The notes beneath the pieces are model-generated. The model ran no database searches and was not told where the DNA came from. It saw only the letters and a program-made list of their open reading frames with translations. 25,867 nucleotides of DNA from Bacteroidales bacterium (GTDB lineage Bacteria; Bacteroidota; Bacteroidia; Bacteroidales; Bacteroidaceae). The stretch is taken from positions 1 to 25,867 of the forward strand of contig SFID01000017.1 of NCBI GenBank assembly GCA_004555425.1, read 5' to 3'. This document shows, one piece after another, positions 15,902-23,106 of the stretch. A program made the position numbers and the translations under genes. Each line of letters opens with the position of its first letter. The stretch's first letter is position 1.

Positions 15902-17983
15902 ATGAAATCAAAAATCTTTGGAATGATGATGCTATTAGCAGGCAGTTCTGCCACAGATGCACTGGCACAAAACGAACATGACGCCTTCCACTACACCGAC
16001 ATCCAGTTTCACGACATTCAGATGCTGCGCTACAAGGTGGAGGGCTTTGAGCAACTCACGCTCAAGGAGAAAACCTTCATTTATTACCTTCAGGAGGCCG
16101 CACTCTTGGGCCGCGACATCCTCTTCGACCAAAACGGACGCTACAACCTGCGCCTCCGCCACATGTTCGAGACCATCTACACCTCCGATAAGGTGGAGAA
16201 GAAAGGCAAGGAGTTTGAAGCCTTCCAGACGTACTTGCGCCGCCTCTGGTTCTCCTCGGGCATCCACCACCACTATGGCTGCGAGAAGTTCGTGCCTGGT
16301 TTCTCGGAAGCCTGGTTGCGCCAACAGCTCGCCCTCATCGGTTATGCAGAACCCGCCGAAGCGCAGGCCGCTGCCCATGTTGAGGCTGGCAAGCCCTCGT
16401 GGGAGGAACTGATGCCCGTCATCTTCGACCCCTCCGTGATGCAGATGCGCGTGAACCAGAAGGACGGCGACGACCTCGTCCTGACCTCCGCCTCCAACTA
16501 CTACGCCCCTGGCATTACGCAACAGGAGGCCGAGGAGTTCTACGCCCAGCGCAAACCAGCAGGCGACCCCCGTCCCGTGATGATGGGAATGAACAGCCGA
16601 TTGGTGCGCGATGAGTTCGGACAGTTGGAAGAGCGCGTTTGGCGTGTGGGCGGATTGTACGGGCCTGCCATTGAGCGCATTGTCGCTTACCTCGAAAAGG
16701 CCCGCCCCTATGCTTGCTCGGCCGAGCAGCAGATTATTCTGGACCGACTCATCGAATACTATCGCACGGGCGACCTCCGCACGTTCGACAACTATTGCAT
16801 CCACTGGTTGCGCGACACGCAGAGCCGTGTGGACTTCGTCAACGGATTCACCGAGAGCTATGGCGACCCGATGGGCCTCAAGGCTTCGTGGGAGAGCATC
16901 GTCAATTTCCGCGACGACGAGGCCACGGCGCGCACCGTCAAGTTGAGCGACAATGCCGACTGGTTTGAACAAAACTCGCCCGTGGACAACCGTTTCAAGA
17001 AGGAAAAATGCCGCGGCGTTTCTGCCAAGGTTATCAATGCGGCCATCCTCGGCGGCGACCTTTATCCCTCCACAGCCATTGGTATCAACCTGCCCAACAG
17101 TGACTGGGTGCGCAGGGACTTTGGTTCGAAGAGCGTCACGATTGGCAACCTCACTCATGCCTACGCACAGGCCAGTCGCGGCAGTGGCATGGACCGCGAG
17201 TTCGTCATCGACCAGCCCACGCGCGACCTTATGGCCAAGTACGGCGACCTCTGCGACGACCTCCACACCGACCTCCACGAATGCCTTGGCCACGGCAGCG
17301 GCCGCCTGCTCCCCGGCGTTGACGGCGACTCACTCCGCTCCTACGGCAGCACCATCGAGGAGGCCCGTGCCGACCTCTTCGGCCTCTACTATCTGGCCGA
17401 CCCCAAGATGCTCGAACTTGGTCTCGTGCCCGACATGGAAGCCTACAAGTCGCAGTACTACAGCTATATGATGAACGGCCTCCTCACGCAGTTGGTGCGC
17501 ATCCAGCCGGGTGCTTCCATCGAAGAGGCGCATATGCGCAACCGTGCTCTTATCGCCCGCTGGGCAATGGCTAGAGCCGCGGAAGTGGCCAAGGCCAAGG
17601 GCACAAAACCCGCAGTAGAGCTTGTGAAGAAGGGCAAGAAGACCTACGTCCAGGTGAACGACTACGCCGAGCTGCGCACCTATTTCGGTGAACTCCTTGC
17701 CGAGATACAGCGCATCAAGAGCGAGGGCGACTATGCCGCAGCGCGCGCCATCGTGGAGAATTACAGCGTACAGATTGACCCCACGCTCCACAAGGAAATC
17801 CTGCAACGCTACGAGCGCTTGCACCTCTCCCCCTACAAGGGTTTCATCAATCCCGTCTATACTGCGGTAAGGGATGCACAAGGAAACATCACAGATGTCA
17901 CCCTCGACTACACCGAGGACTACGATGCCCAGATGCTGCGCTACAGCAAAGACTACAGCACCCTGCCCGTGGTGAACGAATAA
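15902..17983 (+). CDS. Secreted dipeptidyl peptidase III (M49 zinc metallopeptidase)
   Basis: A 693-residue M49-family enzyme that removes dipeptides from the N terminus of short peptides. The ATG at 15902 gives a signal peptide (MKSKIFGMMMLLAGSSATDALA, then QNEHD). An ATG at 15872 would add ten residues in front of it and is less likely. The zinc site is complete: HECLGH at 459-464 (the family's HExxGH) and EEARAD at 486-491 (the usual EECRAE/D with Cys replaced by Ala). Segments such as PNSDWVRRDFGSKSVTIGN and RGSGMDREFVIDQPTRDL fit Bacteroidetes DPP III. Most bacterial and eukaryotic DPP III proteins are cytosolic; this one carries an export signal. It is a single-gene unit with its own promoter, an unusual leader hairpin and a terminator. 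Confidence 0.92.
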   Translation: MKSKIFGMMMLLAGSSATDALAQNEHDAFHYTDIQFHDIQMLRYKVEGFEQLTLKEKTFIYYLQEAALLGRDILFDQNGRYNLRLRHMFETIYTSDKVEKKGKEFEAFQTYLRRLWFSSGIHHHYGCEKFVPGFSEAWLRQQLALIGYAEPAEAQAAAHVEAGKPSWEELMPVIFDPSVMQMRVNQKDGDDLVLTSASNYYAPGITQQEAEEFYAQRKPAGDPRPVMMGMNSRLVRDEFGQLEERVWRVGGLYGPAIERIVAYLEKARPYACSAEQQIILDRLIEYYRTGDLRTFDNYCIHWLRDTQSRVDFVNGFTESYGDPMGLKASWESIVNFRDDEATARTVKLSDNADWFEQNSPVDNRFKKEKCRGVSAKVINAAILGGDLYPSTAIGINLPNSDWVRRDFGSKSVTIGNLTHAYAQASRGSGMDREFVIDQPTRDLMAKYGDLCDDLHTDLHECLGHGSGRLLPGVDGDSLRSYGSTIEEARADLFGLYYLADPKMLELGLVPDMEAYKSQYYSYMMNGLLTQLVRIQPGASIEEAHMRNRALIARWAMARAAEVAKAKGTKPAVELVKKGKKTYVQVNDYAELRTYFGELLAEIQRIKSEGDYAAARAIVENYSVQIDPTLHKEILQRYERLHLSPYKGFINPVYTAVRDAQGNITDVTLDYTEDYDAQMLRYSKDYSTLPVVNE

Positions 17984-18030
17984 TCGCGGCCCCAAGCCTG
18001 CAAGCGGCAAATTTTGCCAATATACTGAAA

Positions 18031-18071
18031 AGGAGAAAGCCTATGGTTTACGGGCTTTCTCCTCTTTTTTT
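18031..18071 (+). terminator. Intrinsic terminator after the DPP III gene
   Basis: AGGAGAAAGCC (18031-18041) pairs with GGCTTTCTCCT (18053-18063), 11 bp perfect, followed by CTTTTTTT. A small GGCAAATTTTGCC palindrome precedes it at 18006. Confidence 0.93.
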
Positions 18072-18132
18072 GTCAGAGCCGAAAATATCCATACCAACAA
18101 ATACAGGTCAGTAACGCCGTTGGGTCTGCAAA

Positions 18133-18182
18133 CTGAAAGAAGGGACAACCTGCCCTCAGCTAGTCGCAGGTTGCTCCTTCAG
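18133..18182. repeat. Hairpin in the convergent gap after DPP III
   Basis: CAACCTGC (18146-18153) pairs with GCAGGTTG (18166-18173) around a 12-base loop. The outer bases CTGAA...AAGG (from 18133) and CCTTCAG (to 18182) extend the stem with small bulges. No T-run follows, no open frame lies here, and it is outside both flanking terminators. Confidence 0.55.
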
Positions 18183-18220
18183 CGGTACATTGCGTTTACA
18201 ATAATGAATTACCAAAAAAA

Positions 18221-18257
18221 TACCAAGGCCTGGTAATGTGATTACCAAGGCTTGGTA
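18221..18257. repeat. Two TACCAAGGCyTGGTA palindromes 22 bp apart
   Basis: TACCAAGGCCTGGTA (18221-18235) and TACCAAGGCTTGGTA (18243-18257) are repeated with a 22-bp period; an additional half site TTACCA lies at 18209. The spacing of two helical turns and the symmetry look like a protein-binding site, but no gene start is near. The rest of the gap from 18072 to 18385 holds no recognisable gene. Confidence 0.7.
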
Positions 18258-18385
18258 AAATTAAAATGCCTCTGTAACGAAACAGGTGGGAAAGATTCCA
18301 ATTTATTGGTGTACGTTTTGGGGAATACTTTTAGGTAGGAACTCATAGTCTCAGGTGCACGTATTCGTATGTTGCGCCTTCTTGC

Positions 18386-18424
18386 AACAAAAATAGAGGC
18401 TGTGTCGCGCTTGACACAGCCTCT
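18386..18424 (-). terminator. Intrinsic terminator of the GH109-like gene
   Basis: On the minus strand AGAGGCTGTGTC (18424-18413) pairs with GACACAGCCTCT (18406-18395), 12 bp perfect with a 6-base loop, followed by ATTTTTG. It belongs to the same AGAGGCTG terminator group as 6011 and 12235. Confidence 0.94.
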
Positions 18425-18450
18425 GATATTTGGGGAAAGTTCCCTTGTGG

Positions 18451-20106
18451 TTATTTAGAGTTCAAGGCCTTTGCAGCAGCCTTGTTGACTTTGGCTACGG
18501 CAGCCTTGTACTTCTTCTCGGCCTTTGCCTTGTCGGCGGGCTTCTCGGCCTTGGTGTAGGCTTCGTAGAGTTCCCATACCTTTTCCTTAGCAGTAGCGGC
18601 CTTGACAGCTTCGGTGTAAGCGATGGCCTTGGCTTCTACGGCAGCTTCTTCGGCAGCGGGAGCGTAGGCGTGCTTGTAGCCCTTCACATCGTTCCAGTGA
18701 CCGCGGGTGAAGTCGGGGAAGGCAACGGCAGCGCAGTTGTTGTCCATAGAGAGGCTACCGAGTTCAGCAAGACAGCACCATTCGGCGAGGTCGTAAACGT
18801 CCATGTCGAGGGGCAGACCATTCTGGAGGCAGTAAACCATACGTGCATCCATCATGTAGTCCATACCGCCGTGGCCCATCTGACGGCCCAGTTCACCATA
18901 CTTCTTGATGATGGGGCTCTCGTACTTGGCCATAAGGGCGTTGTACTCAGCCTGGGGCAGGAAGCCGTGGCTGGAGAGGTTGTCCACCTCGGGCTGAACG
19001 CCGCTTGCGGTGAGCTGGCTCTTGTCGAGGGCGATGTGTTCTTCGGGATACTTGGTGGCATAACCCTTCGTACCGGTGAGCTTGAACAGACGGTTGTAGG
19101 GCTGGGGGTTCATAACGTTGTGCTGGATTTCCACTACCTTGCCGTCAGCTGTACGCATGAGGGTGGTGGTGTGGTCGCCGTTGCGATACTCCTTGCAGGG
19201 CTTGCCAGTCTTCTTCTCCACATACTCCTTGCCGTGTACGGACTTGGTGTCCATGGCTACGAGGGTGGTGAAGCGGTCGCCGCGGTGGATGTTGAGGCAC
19301 TGTGCCACGGGGCCAAGGCCGTGGGTGGCATAGACGTCGCCGCGGTTCTCCTTGTTGTACTTCATACGCCAGCCGAGCTTGTCGGGGTCATCGTTGGGGT
19401 TGGACCAGTAGTAGCCCCAGAAGTCGTCGAGGTTGTGGATGTAGGCACCTTCTGCGCGGATAACTTCACCGAATACGCCAGCCTGCGTCATTTCGAGGGC
19501 GCGGAGTTCGTAGTAGTCGTAGCAGCAGTTTTCGAGGATCATACAGTGCTTGCGAGTCTTTTCAGAGAGGTTGATGAGGTCCCAGCACTGCTCGAGGTTC
19601 ATGGCCGAGGGCACTTCGATGGCGGTGTGCTTGCCGTTCTCGAGGGCGCACTTAGCAACGGGGAAGTGGTGGTCCCAGTCGGTTGCTACGTAAACGAGGT
19701 CGATGTCGGGACGCTTGCAGAGTTCCTTGTAACCGTTCTCGCCGAAGTAGATGTCTGCGGGGGGAAGACCTACCTTCTTCATGTAGCCCTGGCAGGCTTC
19801 GGCGCGACCCTTCTCATAGTCGCAGAGAGCAACAATCTGCACACCGGGGATGTGGCAGAAGCGGTTGACGGCACCGGGACCGCGCATACCGAGACCTACG
19901 AAGGCCACGCGAACGGTCTGAATTTTCTCAGCCTTGAGGCCAAGCACGTGCTGCTGGCCAGCGGGACGAGTCGGGGTGTCGACTACGATTGTACCCTTCT
20001 CCCAATGCCACTTCGTGGAGGGAGACAAGGACTGTGCCTGTGCAGAGGTGCCTCCCAGAGCGAGGAGAGCCGCAAAGACAATGGTCAAAACTTTCTTCAA
20101 GTTCAT
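18451..20106 (-). CDS. Secreted Gfo/Idh/MocA oxidoreductase, GH109 (alpha-N-acetylgalactosaminidase) type
   Basis: A 551-residue protein with a Sec signal peptide (MNLKKVLTIVFAALLALGG...SAQA, cut near residue 24). The Rossmann NAD-binding motif is AFVGLGMRGPGAVNRF (GLGMRG at 71-76), followed by IVALCD. The segments EVPSAMNLEQCWDLI, GYYWSNPNDDPDKLGWRMKY, GDVYATHGLGP and GHGGMDYMMD are those I associate with GH109 enzymes. These cleave terminal alpha-GalNAc by an NAD-dependent redox mechanism, so host mucin or glycan removal is a likely role; substrate is inferred. Unusual is a C-terminal tail of about 70 residues (480-551) that is nearly all Ala, Lys and Glu and should form long helices. The gene has its own perfect promoter and a terminator. 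A long antisense open frame is only a shadow. Confidence 0.87.
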   Translation of the reverse strand: MNLKKVLTIVFAALLALGGTSAQAQSLSPSTKWHWEKGTIVVDTPTRPAGQQHVLGLKAEKIQTVRVAFVGLGMRGPGAVNRFCHIPGVQIVALCDYEKGRAEACQGYMKKVGLPPADIYFGENGYKELCKRPDIDLVYVATDWDHHFPVAKCALENGKHTAIEVPSAMNLEQCWDLINLSEKTRKHCMILENCCYDYYELRALEMTQAGVFGEVIRAEGAYIHNLDDFWGYYWSNPNDDPDKLGWRMKYNKENRGDVYATHGLGPVAQCLNIHRGDRFTTLVAMDTKSVHGKEYVEKKTGKPCKEYRNGDHTTTLMRTADGKVVEIQHNVMNPQPYNRLFKLTGTKGYATKYPEEHIALDKSQLTASGVQPEVDNLSSHGFLPQAEYNALMAKYESPIIKKYGELGRQMGHGGMDYMMDARMVYCLQNGLPLDMDVYDLAEWCCLAELGSLSMDNNCAAVAFPDFTRGHWNDVKGYKHAYAPAAEEAAVEAKAIAYTEAVKAATAKEKVWELYEAYTKAEKPADKAKAEKKYKAAVAKVNKAAAKALNSK

Positions 20107-20202
20107 GATGTTGAGTTATTTGTTAGGTTATTGAATAAGGATAAGGTGCTGAATAAGGGCAAAATGCCACTGGTTAGGAAAATTTAGGGTTACCTTTACG
20201 TG

Positions 20203-20233
20203 CAAAGTTACAGAAATATTAACTACCTCCAAA
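20203..20233 (-). promoter_or_regulatory. Promoter of the GH109-like gene (TTTG-19-TAACTTTG)
   Basis: On the minus strand TTTG (20233-20230), a 19-base spacer and TAACTTTG (20210-20203) match the Bacteroidetes consensus fully. The transcript would start near 20196, giving a leader of about 90 bases, and separates this gene from the barrel gene upstream. Confidence 0.88.
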
Positions 20234-20290
20234 GGAATGGCCTGAAAATTGTTGATTTTTGAGAATCTGGGTCATTACATTTGGGGTGGT

Positions 20291-22339
20291 TTATTTGAGG
20301 ATGCCGTCATTCTTATCCTGTAAATGAATCTTTTTCTCTGGTGAGTTATGCTTCTTGCCACGGGTGAGCCGCCAGGAAATATTGATAGTAACGCTGTTGC
20401 CGCTGTCCCTATTGATGTTTACGCTGTGCTTGTAGATTTGATTGTTTATTAACTCAGATTCAGCCGCTTTATAGTTATTAGTAAATGGGTTGCTCCAAGT
20501 TAGAGCGAATTGCCAATCTTTGTGCCGGAATGAGGCTTGTAAGCCTGCGTAGCTGCCAGAATATCCCTTGCTTTCGCCTTCCAAAAATCTATTGCCATTA
20601 TCTAAATAGGCTTGCAGGGTGAAGCGCCCTAGATAGGCCGTTAGTTGGGTCACGTAGAACCATGACGTGTAGAGGTGGGTATAACTGAATCCGTAGTTGA
20701 AGCACCGTTGCATGCCTCCGTATGCTGAAGCCTGTAGCTTTTCTGGCACTATCCAGTAGCTGGCGTAGGCGGAGAGTTGTAGCAGGTTAATAGCCTTCTG
20801 GTTGATTTGGGTATAGAGGAATTTGTTGTCGTCGGTGCGCTCGTAGAAAGCCATGTTAGGTTTGTGGCAATGACGGAATAATCCATTGACGTAGGCACTC
20901 CATCTGTTGTTATTGTAGGTGATGCGCAGTTCGTGGTTCGTATCGCGGCTGGGTTTCAGGTTGGGATTTCCGATGGTGTATTCCATACTGTTTGTTTGAA
21001 TGACGGCATCGCTGGTCATTGCGATGCGGGAGCCCCTTGGCTGCATCCCAAAGTTGTAGCTGATTTGCAAGCCACGCATGATGCGATAGGAAAAGGTGGC
21101 CTTGGGACGATAGGCCCAAAGATTATAGGTATGGTCGTTTTGGGTGTAGTGAAGGCGGCTTGCGCCCAGCCCAACAGCATAATGGAATGCCTTGTATGCG
21201 CCTTTGATATTGCAGAAGGCGTACAGGTTGTTCTGTCTCATAACGGAAAGTGCATCGGAATTGCCTTCATACCTATTCCTCACATATTTATAGTAGTGGT
21301 TGATACCTGCCGAAAGGGTGAAAGGCTTTAGCCGATACTCGTAGTTGATTTCCGATAAGGCCGAGGCTGTTTGCCCATTCACGCAATATTGGTAGGGTTT
21401 TACTTCGTCATAATAATAACTATAGTCTGTTTGCTGATATGTACCAACGGCATTGGCCGTGACGGACTGCTTGGGTGTAAGTTGGCGGAAGAAGTACAGG
21501 TCAAGCACGGGGGAATTATGCTTGCTGGTTTGCTTCTTTGTAGCCAGACTGCTGCTGGCATTCTCATAGATTTCCCTGACCGAAATGTTTTTAGGTGTCA
21601 CGCCATGACTTTCGCTCAGCGAAACTTGAAATACTTGGGCTGTCGAGTCTGCGAGGTTGTAGGTCAACTTTATATCGTGCTCTTGTTGTTGATACAAGGA
21701 CGAAACGCTGTTTCGCTCAATCGTATAGATGTCATCGTTATTCAAGGTATAATCTGCCACCTCGTTCATTCCATTGCCTTTCAATCGGCAACCATTATAA
21801 TTGTAGGACACAGAGAGTGCGCTTTTCTTGTGGATATACTTCCCGAAGGCCATTCCACTGCCGTTGGAAGAAGTGAGCGTTGAAGTTGCGTCCAGTAGCA
21901 GTGTATAGCCGTTGTCATCACGTCTTGTTATAATATTGATGACATAGGCTACATCATCTCCATAGCGCACGCCAGGATTATCGATGAAATCAATCTTGCG
22001 GATAGTTTCAGGCTTGAGGGCTAGCATCTCCTGCTTGCTGGCCAGAATACCATTGATGCGCAGTTGCACTAGGCCTCTCGCATCAAGGGCCGTAATAGTG
22101 TGGGCCACGTTGTCCACGCGTAGATTGGGCAGTGAGAGTATCTGAAGGAGATGATAACCATTGCTTGAGGCATTCTTCTGTGCTGCCGATGGATAGATGG
22201 TTTGCCCATCCACCTTTGTGATAACCCTGCTCCCCTGGATAGTAATTTCGTCAAGAGCAAGAGAACTTTCTTCGTTTTGTGCAGCGGCTGTAACACTCGC
22301 AAGGAGGCTGAGGAAAAATAGTGTCCGTTTCATAAGCAT
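20291..22339 (-). CDS. Outer-membrane beta-barrel protein, TonB-dependent-receptor-like
   Basis: A 682-residue outer-membrane protein. The start may be this ATG or the one two codons later (MKRTLFFLSLLASVTAAAQ, a clear signal peptide). After a short, possibly TonB-box-like stretch (SLALDEITIQGSRV, about 25-40) comes a plug-like domain: GYHLLQILSLPNLRVD, LRINGILASKQEMLALKPET, IRKIDFIDNPGVRYGDDVAYVINIITRR (about 60-140). The remainder is a barrel of alternating strands with aromatic girdles (LSVSYNYNG, LKLTYN-type strands, FTLQAYLDNGNRFLEGE). The C-terminal region is NISWRLTRGKKHNSPEKK, with no canonical terminal Phe. The carboxypeptidase-regulatory-like domain seen in many Bacteroidales receptors is absent. 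Ligand unknown; no SusD-like lipoprotein is adjacent, so it is not a standard glycan-uptake pair. A winged-helix regulator gene lies directly upstream. Confidence 0.85.
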   Translation of the reverse strand: MLMKRTLFFLSLLASVTAAAQNEESSLALDEITIQGSRVITKVDGQTIYPSAAQKNASSNGYHLLQILSLPNLRVDNVAHTITALDARGLVQLRINGILASKQEMLALKPETIRKIDFIDNPGVRYGDDVAYVINIITRRDDNGYTLLLDATSTLTSSNGSGMAFGKYIHKKSALSVSYNYNGCRLKGNGMNEVADYTLNNDDIYTIERNSVSSLYQQQEHDIKLTYNLADSTAQVFQVSLSESHGVTPKNISVREIYENASSSLATKKQTSKHNSPVLDLYFFRQLTPKQSVTANAVGTYQQTDYSYYYDEVKPYQYCVNGQTASALSEINYEYRLKPFTLSAGINHYYKYVRNRYEGNSDALSVMRQNNLYAFCNIKGAYKAFHYAVGLGASRLHYTQNDHTYNLWAYRPKATFSYRIMRGLQISYNFGMQPRGSRIAMTSDAVIQTNSMEYTIGNPNLKPSRDTNHELRITYNNNRWSAYVNGLFRHCHKPNMAFYERTDDNKFLYTQINQKAINLLQLSAYASYWIVPEKLQASAYGGMQRCFNYGFSYTHLYTSWFYVTQLTAYLGRFTLQAYLDNGNRFLEGESKGYSGSYAGLQASFRHKDWQFALTWSNPFTNNYKAAESELINNQIYKHSVNINRDSGNSVTINISWRLTRGKKHNSPEKKIHLQDKNDGILK

Positions 22340-22356
22340 CTGAATGGTTGGTGATG

Positions 22357-22388
22357 CAAAGTAAAAACGAAGTCAGGGAAATGTCAAA
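22357..22388 (-). promoter_or_regulatory. Promoter of the outer-membrane barrel gene (TTTG-20-TTACTTTG)
   Basis: On the minus strand TTTG (22388-22385), a 20-base spacer and TTACTTTG (22364-22357), one mismatch from TAnnTTTG. The transcript would start near 22350, giving a leader of only 10-17 bases. The -33 box and the spacer overlap the repeat block at 22369-22426, as expected for a regulated promoter. Confidence 0.65.
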
Positions 22389-22426
22389 TCCTCTATCTGA
22401 CATTTCCCTGACATTATACTGACAAC
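22369..22426. promoter_or_regulatory. Pho-box-like direct repeats in both orientations, perfect 15-bp inverted repeat
   Basis: On the plus strand TGACATT (22398-22404), TGACATT (22409-22415) and TGACAAC (22420-22426) recur every 11 bp as 7-mers with 4-base gaps. On the minus strand TGACATT (22386-22380) and TGACTTC (22375-22369) have the same 11-bp step. Together they create the perfect inverted repeat GTCAGGGAAATGTCA (22372-22386) / TGACATTTCCCTGAC (22398-22412). The 7+4 layout is that of PhoB boxes bound by OmpR/PhoB-type winged-helix proteins. Such a protein is encoded by the next gene, 8 bases from the last repeat. Confidence 0.75.
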
Positions 22427-22433
22427 GGGCTAA

Positions 22434-23080
22434 CTATTTTGCTTCCAACGAGTAGCTTCTTCCTCTGTTGGAGGTAATTCGGAGATTGCTATTGGCTTCT
22501 ACGATGGGCTTGGTTCTTTTGATGAGTGTATAAAGTGTGTCGCTAGCATCTGGCTTTCCTGGCCATAGCTGATTGCAAATCTCTTGTTTGGTGAGCGTGT
22601 GCGTTTCCGATTTCATGAACAGTTCAAGTAGCGAATATTGCATGGGCGTTAGGCGAATCTCTTCGCCACCTGCTGTCATGAAGCGCGAGTTGGCGAAAAC
22701 GATGCCGCCATAGTGTTGCCCTAGCGCGTACATCTTGGGATTTCTCCTCCGCACATACCAAAGGCTACCCAGCATCCACAATGTTCCGATAAAGAGAAAC
22801 GTGCCCGATGCCCGTTGGTTCGACAGCTTGAACACTGCTGACGAATCGTCCGCATGGCAAGGCTGGCAGTATCTTTCAGTTCGGGAATAGTCAGGTAATT
22901 GCGAAAGCGAATCACCGTATCCGCGCTCACCATGTTGCTGGGACTCTCTGCCCGAACGAGTGCAAGGGCATGGTTGACGTCCGCTGCTATTCTTTCTTCT
23001 GTGCTGCGGAAACTAAAGATGCTGGAGCACAGCGCACACATCAGAATAAAACAGAATACAAAGACAGGGAGTGCTTTCAT
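22434..23080 (-). pseudogene. Membrane-spanning winged-helix (OmpR/PhoB-type) regulator, reading frame disrupted
   Basis: Two overlapping frames together make one regulator. The first, from 23080, encodes an N-terminal membrane segment (PVFVFCFILMCALCSSIFSF) and a periplasmic stretch through ELKDTASLAMRTIR, then runs out of frame to a stop at 22721. The second, open to the stop at 22434, encodes VFKLSNQRASG, a second membrane segment (GTFLFIGTLWMLGSLWYV) and a cytoplasmic winged-helix domain (EEIRLTPMQYSLLELFMKSE...LTKQEICNQLW...DTLYTLIKRTKPIV...NRGRSYSLEAK). The break is near 22840; one added base, or a slightly larger missing piece, would restore one protein of about 213 residues. Bacteroidales have similar one-component regulators with DNA binding at the C terminus. 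It could be a true pseudogene, a sequencing error, a frameshift-expressed gene, or two proteins, the second starting at the GTG at 22835. It begins 26 bases after the queA fusion gene. Confidence 0.68.
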
Positions 23081-23106
23081 ACCTATGATTTGTTAGATGA
23101 GGCTAA

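Noticed and set aside
15935..17293. 452-codon open frame opposite DPP III
   Set aside because: Antisense shadow of a gene with a complete zinc-peptidase signature.
18430..20187. 585-codon open frame on the plus strand opposite the GH109-like gene
   Set aside because: It is an antisense shadow created by codon bias; the minus-strand product has a signal peptide, Rossmann motif, promoter and terminator, while this one shows only Val/Gly/Leu-rich low-complexity sequence.
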